In this document: piece after piece, positions 18,563-26,664 of the stretch | Layout of the letters: the number at the start of each line of letters is the position of its first letter | How positions within the stretch are numbered: position 1 is the first letter of the stretch | NCBI GenBank assembly: GCA_902796215.1 | Contig: CADBNY010000151.1 | Span: forward strand, 1 to 28,609 | DNA: 28,609 bases | Source: an uncultured Erysipelotrichaceae bacterium | GTDB lineage: Bacteria > Bacillota_I > Bacilli_A > RF39 > UBA660 | Direction of reading: 5' to 3' | Program-made: the position numbers and the translations under genes | Notes under the pieces: model-generated | What the model saw: only the letters and a program-made list of their open reading frames with translations | Databases searched by the model: none | Told to the model about the DNA's origin: nothing

Positions 18563-18600
18563 ATAAAAAAAAACAGTCAATGCATAATACACTGACTGTT
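18563..18600 (-). terminator. intrinsic terminator of the type VII secretion operon
   Basis: On the minus strand AACAGTCAGTG (18590-18600) pairs with CATTGACTGTT (18572-18582), an 11-bp stem with one G-U pair and a 7-nt loop, followed by a run of seven T. It is the most GC-rich hairpin seen in the intergenic regions. Confidence 0.87.
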
Positions 18601-18706
18601 AGAAAAATTATCACTTACATGGTCTACACATTATTTGACAATTATCCTTAATATATTTTTATATTATCATGAAAAGATTTATACTTTACACAAAATTATT
18701 TACATA

Positions 18707-19153
18707 CTAGGGATGATTTTGTACTCCACCATTTCCTCCACCAGTACTAAATCCAACTTTAGTATCTGCGTTAAGATCAGCTTCAAGATTTTCATCTTGA
18801 GTCTTGTAAGCAGTTTCAACAGAATTAATAATATCCTGTTCTGCTGCTGTTAAAGCTGCATTAAGATTATTAGCAGTTTCTATAATTCCATCAATAAAAG
18901 TACCAATACCAGCCTGAACTTTTTCACCTTTAATAGCAGCATCATTTTGCGTATTTTGAATTTCTTTAACCTTATTGTCAATATTTGTTTTTAATTCCTC
19001 AATTTTACTAGTAACATTTGTAGCAAATGTTGGTGTAATACCTACACTTCCACCATTATCCGGAAAAGGATTCGTAAAAGATATTATATCCATAGTTTTA
19101 TAAGAATCACGTTTTTCACTAGTAACAGCAGTTCCTTTCATTTGTATCGGCAT
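18707..19153 (-). CDS. probable type VII secretion-associated helical protein, 148 aa
   Basis: Last gene of the essC operon. Residues about 1-45 are polar (Thr, Asp, Pro, Gly) and 46-125 form long amphipathic helices (SKIEELKTNIDNKVKEIQ; LNAALTAAEQDIINSVETAY). The C-terminus is Gly/Asn-rich (STGGGNGGVQNHP). No signal peptide and no membrane segment are visible. There is no W-x-G motif, but the helical layout and position fit an Esx-like substrate or a partner protein. AAGGAGG lies 6 nt before the ATG, one of the strongest ribosome sites in the operon, so it may be made at high level. I do not recognise a named family. Confidence 0.6.
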   Translation of the reverse strand: MPIQMKGTAVTSEKRDSYKTMDIISFTNPFPDNGGSVGITPTFATNVTSKIEELKTNIDNKVKEIQNTQNDAAIKGEKVQAGIGTFIDGIIETANNLNAALTAAEQDIINSVETAYKTQDENLEADLNADTKVGFSTGGGNGGVQNHP

Positions 19154-19181
19154 AAAAATCCTCCTTAACTTATATTATTTT

Positions 19182-19508
19182 TTAACCATCTAGTTCAATC
19201 ATACCAGCATCATTAGCTTTCATACTTCCTTGAACAGCACTTAATTCATTAACAAGATTCTGATACAAAGCCTCACAAGCTGCCATGAATTGATCAAAGT
19301 CTTTATTCAAGTTAGAAATAAAATTATTCTTGGCAACTCCAGACCATTCTGCTTCACAAACAGTATTTATGTCATTAAAACCTGTTTGTAATACTTGTTG
19401 CATTTCAGTAAAAACTTTTGCTTTTATTGTGTTATCTAAATAATCACCTAACTTCGCACTATCATAACCATACTCCATTTCATCTACAGATGGACCAACC
19501 TCAGCCAT
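19182..19508 (-). CDS. WXG100 family protein (EsxA-like)
   Basis: 108 aa, the usual length of the WXG100 family. Two helices flank the turn motif W55-S56-G57 (AEWSGVAKN), which is the diagnostic W-x-G. Such proteins form four-helix dimers and are exported by the EssC-driven type VII system. No Y-x-x-x-D/E motif is evident at the C-terminus, so it may depend on a partner carrying it. GGAGGTG lies 5 nt before the ATG. It is the clearest WXG100 member of the six small proteins in this operon. Confidence 0.83.
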   Translation of the reverse strand: MAEVGPSVDEMEYGYDSAKLGDYLDNTIKAKVFTEMQQVLQTGFNDINTVCEAEWSGVAKNNFISNLNKDFDQFMAACEALYQNLVNELSAVQGSMKANDAGMIELDG

Positions 19509-19525
19509 AATAACACCTCCAATCT

Positions 19526-19840
19526 TTAAATATTATCATCAATTTTACTGACACTTTGTGTAGTTACTAAGGCTAAATCACTATCTTGTTGAGCATAACT
19601 AGCTTCAACTTTTCCAAGAATATCAATGTAAGAATTAATAATTTTTGCCGTTTTTGCCCACTCTTTTCTTATAGCCGTAAACTTATTAATTATCTCATTT
19701 CTGCAAGATCCTCCAAGAGAACTTTGTAAAACATTATAATAACCATCTAATCGAAGAGATAAAGCATTGATTTCTTCAACATATCCTAGCAAACTTACTT
19801 TTACACCATTAATTTTTTCAAGATTAATTCCTGTAGCCAT
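19526..19840 (-). CDS. WXG100-like protein with YxxxD export motif
   Basis: 104 aa helical hairpin. The W-x-G position is replaced by L-G-G (42-44) between two predicted helices. The C-terminal helix has Y82-A-Q-Q-D86 in the layout known as the type VII export signal (Y-x-x-x-D/E). The downstream ESAT-6-like tail (EASYAQQDSDLA) is typical of the family. GGTGGAGG precedes the ATG, and a possible internal promoter lies in the 80-nt gap upstream. It could pair with the neighbouring 108-aa protein, one supplying W-x-G and the other the export motif (inference). Confidence 0.75.
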   Translation of the reverse strand: MATGINLEKINGVKVSLLGYVEEINALSLRLDGYYNVLQSSLGGSCRNEIINKFTAIRKEWAKTAKIINSYIDILGKVEASYAQQDSDLALVTTQSVSKIDDNI

Positions 19841-19871
19841 TAGCCTCCACCTACCTAAATATCATAATTCA

Positions 19872-19900
19872 ATACTATCACATTAATTTAAAACAAACAA
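19872..19900 (-). promoter_or_regulatory. possible internal promoter before the last three small T7SS genes
   Basis: TTGTTT (19895-19900), a 17-nt spacer and TGATAGTAT (extended -10, hexamer at 19872-19877) on the minus strand, in the longest gap of the operon. It would allow the last three small genes to exceed essC in expression. Match to consensus is moderate. Confidence 0.4.
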
Positions 19901-19920
19901 GAACAATCAATTATTTGACA

Positions 19921-20226
19921 CTATTTTACAATAATATTCTGCATCTTTATTTCTTCTATTACCAACTTACTTAAATCATCACTAGTATTCTTAGTTGCAG
20001 CCTCTGTAAGTCTTTTTATTTCCTTAATCCAAATCAAATAGTTATCAAGTTTATCAGAACAATCACTAATATTATTAACAATATCACTCCAGCTATAAGG
20101 ACAATTATAAGGTAAATTTACCCCCCCAGCTTTTTCTAAAGCAGAAAATACTGAAGACTTTAATTTTCCAATATCTGGTATTAAATTATTTGATATTTTA
20201 TCAGTGTTAATCATCACTATTGCCAT
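19921..20226 (-). CDS. small type VII-associated protein with WxD in the turn
   Basis: 101 aa, helical, no signal peptide. PYSWSDIV (W46-S47-D48) sits at the place of the W-x-G turn, next to two cysteines (C42 and C56) not found in the neighbours. The start is the ATG at 20226 with AGGAGG 5 nt upstream; that site lies within codons of the preceding gene, and the two genes overlap by 20 nt, which suggests translational coupling. Likely forms a heterodimer with the product of the overlapping gene (inference). Family assignment is by length, turn residue and context only. Confidence 0.62.
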   Translation of the reverse strand: MAIVMINTDKISNNLIPDIGKLKSSVFSALEKAGGVNLPYNCPYSWSDIVNNISDCSDKLDNYLIWIKEIKRLTEAATKNTSDDLSKLVIEEIKMQNIIVK

Positions 20227-20530
20227 ATTTTCCTCCTAAATAACTATTATCTGCTATTGTAGACATACTATTAGTATAATCTATTATTTTACTTCCAAAA
20301 GAATCAATAGTAGTAGCCAAATTTAACAAATTAGCTTTATCTTTTAATGCTACCGTAATAAATAAATTCACAGATGCATCACTTTGATCACTAACCCAAG
20401 CTCCATCTTTGGAAATATTACTAACTTTAGTATACAAGCTATTAATAACAAAATTATAATTCCTAGCAAAAGATTGCAAATCTTCTCCAACTTGCTTTAG
20501 CTTGTCAATATCCATTTTTATTTTAGCCAT
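20207..20530 (-). CDS. WXG100-like protein (WxS variant)
   Basis: 107 aa with two helices separated by GAWVSDQS (W45-V46-S47), a W-x-S variant of the W-x-G turn. The N-terminal helix starts with MDIDKLKQVGEDL, typical of WXG100 and LXG-type amino-terminal helices. A Gly/Asn tail (NSYLGGKYGNSDD) overlaps the start region of the next gene. GGAGG lies upstream of the ATG. Probable type VII substrate or chaperone-like partner. Confidence 0.68.
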   Translation of the reverse strand: MAKIKMDIDKLKQVGEDLQSFARNYNFVINSLYTKVSNISKDGAWVSDQSDASVNLFITVALKDKANLLNLATTIDSFGSKIIDYTNSMSTIADNSYLGGKYGNSDD

Positions 20531-20559
20531 AAAATAACCTCCACTTACTTTTTTCCTTT

Positions 20560-20829
20560 TTATTCTGTAATACTATCATACATTTCATTCAAATCATTAT
20601 CAAGCCAAGGAAGAATATCATTAACAATTTTATCATATGAATCTTTCAAATTAGAGCTTACATTATTAAAAAAATCGTTACTATTATTTTTCTCATCAAC
20701 TTGAAAAGATTGAATTTCTGTAGAAGACAAAGCATTAGCTTTGTCTAAAGCATCCTTTAATGCATTCCTAACCGCCTTAACTTGTCTAATAATATCATTT
20801 TTTACTTCCAAATCATCAGTTTCAGACAT
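20560..20829 (-). CDS. small helical type VII-associated protein, 89 aa
   Basis: 89 aa, strongly charged, predicted as two or three amphipathic helices with no W-x-G, no signal and no membrane segment. It starts 9 nt after the TGA of the EsaB-like gene, in the same frame, and GAGGTGATAAG between them serves as the ribosome site. It could be an Esx-like partner or an adaptor for one of the substrates. The family is not recognised. Confidence 0.6.
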   Translation of the reverse strand: MSETDDLEVKNDIIRQVKAVRNALKDALDKANALSSTEIQSFQVDEKNNSNDFFNNVSSNLKDSYDKIVNDILPWLDNDLNEMYDSITE

Positions 20830-20838
20830 CTTATCACC

Positions 20839-21093
20839 TCACATTAATATAATTTTACTACCATTTCTAATATCAGTATTTATGATTAAAATATCAATAG
20901 CATACATATCACCACTATCTCCACTATACAAAGAATTCTTCTCATTTGCAACAAAATATCCACCAGACAAATCAGAAACTAGTTTTGATAATAACTCAAT
21001 TACATTTCCAACCTTACGATTTATTGGAATAAAAACATCATAACTTTCCTCTAAAACAGGAACAACTAAGTTAACTAAAACTTTATTATTCAT
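20839..21093 (-). CDS. esaB: EsaB/YukD-like ubiquitin-fold protein
   Basis: 84 aa. The pattern (VLVNLVVPV, then YDVFIPINRKVGNVIELL, then GGYFVANEKNSLY and a final SKIIL) matches the ubiquitin-like fold of YukD/EsaB, a small cytoplasmic regulator found next to EssC in type VIIb systems. The start chosen is the ATG at 21093, which overlaps the stop of essC by 8 nt (ATGAATAA); upstream in-frame Met codons would run inside essC and are less likely. It ends in TGA, which also forms part of the spacer before the next gene. Translational coupling with essC is likely. Confidence 0.72.
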   Translation of the reverse strand: MNNKVLVNLVVPVLEESYDVFIPINRKVGNVIELLSKLVSDLSGGYFVANEKNSLYSGDSGDMYAIDILIINTDIRNGSKIILM

Positions 21094-24000
21094 CTTTTTT
21101 ATCAACTCCATCAACAACATATTTAATAACCATATGATTTCCTTGATATACAGGATACCCAATACAAGGGAACACATTTTGTCGATCTTCCACACTTAAT
21201 GACATAACACCAAGTGCAACTTGAACACCTATATCTTCACCTAACCATATACCAAATGTATTATTAATATTATCACGATACCAACTTTCAAGTTGAATTT
21301 CTTTATAAGAATCAGAATCATCAAAAAACAAGAAAGAATTATTTTCACATTTAGAAACCTGAATAAATAATGATTCGAATTCCTTAGTATATTTCACCAT
21401 TTTCTTTTTAAATTCTGAAATACCTAAAATGAAATATATATGTTTCTCTGACAATTTTGAATCATTAACGACATTCTGATATGCCATTAAAAAAGCTTTT
21501 TCTAAATTATTACTATATAAATCAATTCCTTCATAGTTTCCACGATAAATACTTAACGCATCAATAACATGAATCTTAACATTATTAATTTTAAGCATCT
21601 GCCTCAATAAAGCATAAATGAAATAAATATGATTCTTTATAGATTTAGCAGCTATTAAATTAATTTTAAATTCTAAAAAATCATAAACATATACTTCTAA
21701 ACTATTTTTTTCAATTCCAATAGGAACACAAGTTAAATCTTTTAATTCAAATAAAACATCTTCAACATAAACAATATCAGGAAGAACAGGAATCTTCTTC
21801 GCTTCTTTATTTTTATACTTCTGTTTTAAATAATCAGAATATTCCCTAAAAAACTGTGTTCTTTTTTCTCTCTCACAAACATCTGCAGTTTGAAACTCAT
21901 AGATTTCATCACCATCAATTGAAATAATTCCCCTTCCAAAATTTTCAACGGGAACCATCCCACGTGGAGCCCCTAACAGATCTCTATAATCAGAATCATT
22001 AGGCATTTTCATACAAATCTTATTCATAAAATTTTGAGCTAATCTTAATCTAATTGAACTCTGCTGTGTAGTTGTTAAAATGAAAGAAATACCATATTTC
22101 AACCCATCACGAATAAAAGAATTAAATGCATCTACCATACGGGGATAATTTTCTAAATAATTTTCATAATTATTCAAAACCACAACAATAAAAGAGTCTT
22201 TTTTTCCTGACAGCTTTAAATACTCTAAATAATTTCCTCCATAGTCAGAATAATCTTTTTTTCGTCTTTCAAGCTCCTTATCTATCATTTGCAAGAAATT
22301 CATAATCTTTTCTTTTTCATCAGTAACAAAAACATCTCCAACATGTGGAATTTTAGATAATATTTTTAAAGTTTCAGAGCCAAAATCTCCCAAATAAAAA
22401 TTAATATCATCAACAGATAATATACTAGTTAGATAATAAATCAAAGTAGTAACAAAATTTTCCTTCCCACTACCAGAAGAACCATATATTAAAATATTTC
22501 CTTGCTCAATCATATTTATTTTTAACAAACCTTGTTCCTGTTTTGCTGGAGCATCATATTCACCAACTACAGCAAAAACATGTAAACCTTGATCACTTTT
22601 TTCAATAGAATAATTATATTTTTTTATCAAATCATTTAAATAAATTTTTTTCTCTAAAGCAGGTAACCAAAGTTTTTTAGGAATAACACCATCATCTTTT
22701 GATATTTTATCAAGATATTTAACAATATTAGTCAATTGATCACCATTATCCTCTTTAACAGTTTCTTGTTTCTGCATTTCAATAGAACGTTTAATAACAT
22801 TACCAATGTTATCAACAAAAACAATTGAATCATCAACCCTTTTTATAATTCTCTCCAAAGGAACATACTTTTCCCCAGCCCAAGCTGATTGACCAATGTC
22901 AAAATATTCATCATATCCTACTTGAAGATAAAATCTTCCAGCTTCTTTTAAACTTGCAGCTTCTGGCCTCTTTAGCATTTCCATACTATCAGATCTAGTA
23001 GCAACTTTTAAACAAACTTTAAATTTAGAATTTGACCAAATTTGATCATTTACAACCCCACTTGGTTTCTGTGTTGCTAAAATAAGATGTACACCCAAGG
23101 AACGTCCAATACGAGCAGTAGAGACAAGTTGTGCCATAAAATCTGGTTGTTGTGCTTTTAACTCAGCAAACTCATCAGAAATGATAAATAAATGTGAAAC
23201 AGGTTCATCAATTAAACCCTCACGATACAATCGCTGATACTTATAGATATCCATTGTACTTTCACCAGTTTCATCTTTAACTTTATTAAATTGTATTTGT
23301 CTTCTCTTTAACTCACTTTCAATAGATACTAAAGTACGATTCATTTCAGCAGTATCCAAATTTGTTATAGTTCCAGCGAGATGCGGTATAGAAATATTTG
23401 CATCACGATTTTCAAAAGCTCCAGCCAATCCTCCACCTTTATAATCAATTAATACAAATTGCACCTCTCTAGGATCATAATTTAATGCCATAGACAAAAT
23501 ATAAGTAATAATAAACTCTGATTTTCCTGAACCAGTAGAACCAGCAATTAATCCATGTGGACCATCATATCTCTCATGTAAATCCAAATTAAACAAATCA
23601 CCACTCGTATGAACACCTATCGGTGCAGAAAGAGTACTCATCGGATCACTCATCTTCCAACGATTACGAATATTTAATTGTTCTATTTTTCCAACATTAT
23701 ACATTTGTAAAAACGATAATGAAGTAGGTAATTGACTCTCAACGTCTTTCCCTTGCACTGGAATATTTGAAACAAGTCTTCCAATTTTGCTCATATCTAA
23801 ATTCGTTGCAAATTCAGCACGAAATTTGATAGTACCACTCTCATTAACTTTATCACTAAACATTCCACTCTCATTATCATCAATAACCAAAAATTTATTA
23901 CACTCATTAGGAATATTTTTCATATCTTTATCAACAATAAGTAATGAAAAACCATAATTATATTGGCTTTCTAACATATCTTGAAAAAACTTAAAATTAC

Positions 24001-25729
24001 GTATTCCTTTATAATTATCAGTAACAACTAAATAATAAGTTTCATATAATTCATATTCTTCAACCTTCTCCTTATTTAAAGCTTGACTTTCTTTCTCTTT
24101 AGCAGCTTTTCTTTCTTTCCTATCTAAATACTCTGTATCCAAAAATTGGCACAAAGACTTTGCATCATCCTGAGTAACAGCATAAAACCGAGTAACATGA
24201 TCATCACTCCAATTATGACTAGTATACTTCAAGTAGTTCCAACGATAACTATTAGAGAAGTCTGTAAAAACAACAATTTTTAAATCTAAAGGACTATGAA
24301 ATGTTAATAATTGTAACATAATACCATTTATAAAGTCATTCGTTCCCTTTGACAACATAATCAAAGAAGTAACAATTCTATCTTTTAAACCAACTGTAAT
24401 AGGAACATTATTTAATTTATCATATTTTTTTCCAAGAGCAATAACTGCATTTAATAAATTATCATCATCCAAAGAAAATTTTTCTTTTGGAGCAGATACT
24501 TCAATTAAAGAAGGCCTATCCCCAATTCCCAAACGAACTTCCAAAAAATCATCATCTTTTATAGTCCTATTCCACAAAAATCTAGTTCTATTTTTTAAAA
24601 TTTGAATACATGTTGATAAATCTACATTATTATCGATAATAATCTGTTCTTGCTTTTTCTTCTTTGCATCAATTTCTTTTTCTTTTTCTTGCAAATATTC
24701 ACTGTACTTTTCTTGTCTTTTTTTCTCTCTCTTTTTTGCAAATGATTTTTGCCATCTAGAAGTTAAAATTGGCATTAAAAGAGAACCAATTATCATGGTA
24801 ATTATCATAACAATCTGAGGCAAAAAATCTATAACATCTTTTTCTCCAGAAGATAATCCATCCCACAAATTAAAAGCATTAATAAACATCATCCCAAGTA
24901 TTGTAAAACTAGAACCCAAGCTTAGTAAAACAGGTATATCATTATCTGCATCTTGCTTTTGAGGAGGAGGATCTACAGAAACTTTTTCAAGTTCTAAAAC
25001 ACTTCTAATTCTGGGGGTATGAGAAAGATAATCATTTTCAGTAAAAAGAGATATATTATTATCAGCCTCAGAAACTGGAGTATAATTTTTGTTACTCATT
25101 ATATTCAAATTATTTAAAATTTGTAAATTTTTGACTCTAAAAAAATTATTGTTCATAGGAATAATAAGTGTTTTAGTCATCCAAATAATTCTTAAACCAT
25201 TCGTAAAGATAATATCTCCAGCAAAAATAGGTGTAGCAGCAAATATCCTGTGATTATTAACATAAATAAATATATCAGAATTATTAGCAACAGGAGAAAT
25301 AAACCAATTGTTATTCTCAAACTTAATTAAAACTTGCTGATCCAGCATCATATTCTGTGGATAAATAATATTATTATTTTCACTTTTTCCAATAAGAATA
25401 GAAGTTAAACCATTAAAACCATAACAAAACTGATGTTCTTCAATAGAAGGTAAACAAAAAATATAAGCATAATTCTGAATTCCAGAAACTGAAACAGGAA
25501 TACACATATAGTCAGATAATAAAATTTCAGAAATAATATTATTATTAGAGTCAATAATATTTACATTACCATTACTTTTTAAAACCCAATTATTATCCCT
25601 AGAATCAATGTTAATTGAATTTTCAAGACCAGTAATACTACTTTTAAATGAAAATAATAAAGAACCATCAACCTTAGAAGGTAAATTAAATTTTAAAAGA
25701 TTATTGTTCTCCTGCACATAAATTCTCAT
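21086..25729 (-). CDS. essC: EssC-type FtsK/SpoIIIE ATPase of the type VII secretion system
   Basis: 1547 aa. Two FHA-like domains (about 1-95 and 100-185, the second with ILIGKSENNNI) are followed by two membrane helices (about 265-287 and 303-323) and a Lys-rich coiled coil (325-365). Three FtsK/SpoIIIE ATPase domains come next. D1 is intact: GSTGSGKS (730-737) and FIISDEF (848-854). D2 has GSSGSGKE (1083-1090), where the usual Ser/Thr after Lys is Glu, and the Walker B position reads VVVLNN (1182-1187). D3 (about 1340-1520) has no P-loop. EssC drives export of WXG100/LXG substrates. Length and order fit the type VIIb family. It is the first gene of the operon; the ribosome site is weak. 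EssA, EssB and EsaA are not seen nearby. Confidence 0.93.
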   Translation of the reverse strand: MRIYVQENNNLLKFNLPSKVDGSLLFSFKSSITGLENSINIDSRDNNWVLKSNGNVNIIDSNNNIISEILLSDYMCIPVSVSGIQNYAYIFCLPSIEEHQFCYGFNGLTSILIGKSENNNIIYPQNMMLDQQVLIKFENNNWFISPVANNSDIFIYVNNHRIFAATPIFAGDIIFTNGLRIIWMTKTLIIPMNNNFFRVKNLQILNNLNIMSNKNYTPVSEADNNISLFTENDYLSHTPRIRSVLELEKVSVDPPPQKQDADNDIPVLLSLGSSFTILGMMFINAFNLWDGLSSGEKDVIDFLPQIVMIITMIIGSLLMPILTSRWQKSFAKKREKKRQEKYSEYLQEKEKEIDAKKKKQEQIIIDNNVDLSTCIQILKNRTRFLWNRTIKDDDFLEVRLGIGDRPSLIEVSAPKEKFSLDDDNLLNAVIALGKKYDKLNNVPITVGLKDRIVTSLIMLSKGTNDFINGIMLQLLTFHSPLDLKIVVFTDFSNSYRWNYLKYTSHNWSDDHVTRFYAVTQDDAKSLCQFLDTEYLDRKERKAAKEKESQALNKEKVEEYELYETYYLVVTDNYKGIRNFKFFQDMLESQYNYGFSLLIVDKDMKNIPNECNKFLVIDDNESGMFSDKVNESGTIKFRAEFATNLDMSKIGRLVSNIPVQGKDVESQLPTSLSFLQMYNVGKIEQLNIRNRWKMSDPMSTLSAPIGVHTSGDLFNLDLHERYDGPHGLIAGSTGSGKSEFIITYILSMALNYDPREVQFVLIDYKGGGLAGAFENRDANISIPHLAGTITNLDTAEMNRTLVSIESELKRRQIQFNKVKDETGESTMDIYKYQRLYREGLIDEPVSHLFIISDEFAELKAQQPDFMAQLVSTARIGRSLGVHLILATQKPSGVVNDQIWSNSKFKVCLKVATRSDSMEMLKRPEAASLKEAGRFYLQVGYDEYFDIGQSAWAGEKYVPLERIIKRVDDSIVFVDNIGNVIKRSIEMQKQETVKEDNGDQLTNIVKYLDKISKDDGVIPKKLWLPALEKKIYLNDLIKKYNYSIEKSDQGLHVFAVVGEYDAPAKQEQGLLKINMIEQGNILIYGSSGSGKENFVTTLIYYLTSILSVDDINFYLGDFGSETLKILSKIPHVGDVFVTDEKEKIMNFLQMIDKELERRKKDYSDYGGNYLEYLKLSGKKDSFIVVVLNNYENYLENYPRMVDAFNSFIRDGLKYGISFILTTTQQSSIRLRLAQNFMNKICMKMPNDSDYRDLLGAPRGMVPVENFGRGIISIDGDEIYEFQTADVCEREKRTQFFREYSDYLKQKYKNKEAKKIPVLPDIVYVEDVLFELKDLTCVPIGIEKNSLEVYVYDFLEFKINLIAAKSIKNHIYFIYALLRQMLKINNVKIHVIDALSIYRGNYEGIDLYSNNLEKAFLMAYQNVVNDSKLSEKHIYFILGISEFKKKMVKYTKEFESLFIQVSKCENNSFLFFDDSDSYKEIQLESWYRDNINNTFGIWLGEDIGVQVALGVMSLSVEDRQNVFPCIGYPVYQGNHMVIKYVVDGVDKKDE

Positions 25730-25754
25730 ACTATCACACTCTCTATTCTATATA

Positions 25755-25783
25755 AGTATAGCAAAAAAGAAAGTAAAAGTCAT
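25755..25783 (-). promoter_or_regulatory. promoter of essC operon
   Basis: ATGACT (-35, 25778-25783), a 17-nt spacer and TGCTATACT (extended -10, hexamer at 25755-25760) on the minus strand, about 26 nt before the ATG at 25729. Confidence 0.65.
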
Positions 25784-25838
25784 TACATTTATAAAAACTT
25801 ATTAATTAAAAAAGTATATTTCACTTTATTATATCAAT

Positions 25839-25860
25839 CAAAAACATTAACTAGAATGTT
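25839..25860 (-). terminator. weak candidate terminator of the CmpB-family gene
   Basis: AACATT and AATGTT form a 6-bp stem (25855-25860 with 25843-25848, 6-nt loop) followed by three T on the minus strand beyond the two in the stem. All but two pairs are A-T, so this is only a candidate. It lies about 40 nt after the stop at 25902. Confidence 0.3.
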
Positions 25861-25901
25861 AATCTGCAAAAAAATATTAATATTTTATAAAAGGCACATA
25901 T

Positions 25902-26546
25902 TTAATACGAAAAATATAAATATGGAATTCCCTTTGATTTATAAAATGTAGATGCCTTAGGTATAGGAAAATATTTATAAAACATAAAATTGTAGGCATT
26001 ATCAACAAAAAAAACACTAAATAAAAAAATAGAAATAATTAGCAATTGCTTACCAGCCACCTCTTTTGCTATTCTAATAGAAAATGGTAACATCCCATAA
26101 ATTAGTATTAATCCACTAATTCCAAATACAGTAATACTTCTTAAACAAACATAACCATCAATATTACCAAAATTCAATATTTCTTGATTATAATCCCAGC
26201 ATTTAATCCAACCCAATTTTCCATAAATGATATATCCAGTAAAATACTCCAAAATGCCAGTGGAAATCATACTAATTAATAATACCAAGAATGGTCTTTT
26301 TCGAAAACGATACGTTAAAAAAATAATTAAGAAAGCTCCATATGCATAAATATTAATCCATGGTAAATAATTAGCTCCTCTCCAATAAAAAGTTTGAAAT
26401 CCACTATTCATCCAATAAAAGATAAATTCATATAACCATCCAAAGATTCCACCCATGACAAATATTAAACAAAATACTATAATTTTTTCTTTTTTAGTCA
26501 ATACAATATCTGTATTAACATATTTTTTAAAAAAACTTTGAAACAT
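25902..26546 (-). CDS. CmpB/DUF1113-type multispanning membrane protein
   Basis: 214 aa with about six hydrophobic segments. The patterns GGIFGWLYEFIFYW near the N-terminus, YLPWINIYAYGAF and GILEYFTGYI match the family annotated as putative ABC transporter permease (PF06541). The transport role has not been established for most members. The start is the ATG at 26546 with AGAGGT upstream and an extended -10 element (TGATATACT) 25-33 nt before it. It has no ATPase partner gene beside it. It is transcribed in the same direction as the type VII operon but has its own promoter, so I regard it as unrelated. Confidence 0.7.
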   Translation of the reverse strand: MFQSFFKKYVNTDIVLTKKEKIIVFCLIFVMGGIFGWLYEFIFYWMNSGFQTFYWRGANYLPWINIYAYGAFLIIFLTYRFRKRPFLVLLISMISTGILEYFTGYIIYGKLGWIKCWDYNQEILNFGNIDGYVCLRSITVFGISGLILIYGMLPFSIRIAKEVAGKQLLIISIFLFSVFFVDNAYNFMFYKYFPIPKASTFYKSKGIPYLYFSY

Positions 26547-26570
26547 ACATACTACCTCTATTCTAAAAAA

Positions 26571-26579
26571 AGTATATCA
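26571..26579 (-). promoter_or_regulatory. extended -10 promoter of the CmpB-family gene
   Basis: TGATATACT on the minus strand, 25-33 nt before the ATG at 26546; no clear -35 was found. It lies just after the terminator of yitT. Confidence 0.5.
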
Positions 26580-26620
26580 TAATATTATTCCTTTTATTAA
26601 CAAAAAATATTAAATCATAT

Positions 26621-26658
26621 AAAAAGCACAAGATTTAATTTCAACTCTTGTGTTTTTT
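26621..26658 (-). terminator. intrinsic terminator of yitT
   Basis: On the minus strand CACAAGA (26646-26652) pairs with TCTTGTG (26627-26633) through a 12-nt loop. The stem is preceded by a run of A and followed by C then TTTTT, 6 nt after the TGA of yitT. The A and T runs are symmetric, so it could also act on plus-strand transcripts. Confidence 0.75.
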
Positions 26659-26664
26659 ATATAA

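Noticed and set aside
18605..18650. Tiny Cys-rich reading frame (…CQIMCRPCK, minus strand) after the type VII operon
   Set aside because: No ATG with a ribosome site precedes it in frame except one giving only six residues; it lies between the last gene and the terminator and is most likely untranslated.
20839..20841. Use of TGA as tryptophan (code 4), as in Mycoplasma
   Set aside because: TGA ends yitT 6 nt before a terminator and ends two operon genes just before ribosome sites, while TGG encodes Trp, including the W of WXG; the standard code fits better.
21093..21195. Longer N-terminus for the EsaB-like protein starting inside essC
   Set aside because: The extension would overlap essC by over 100 nt and is hydrophobic and Met-rich, unlike the family; the ATG overlapping the essC stop gives the standard length.
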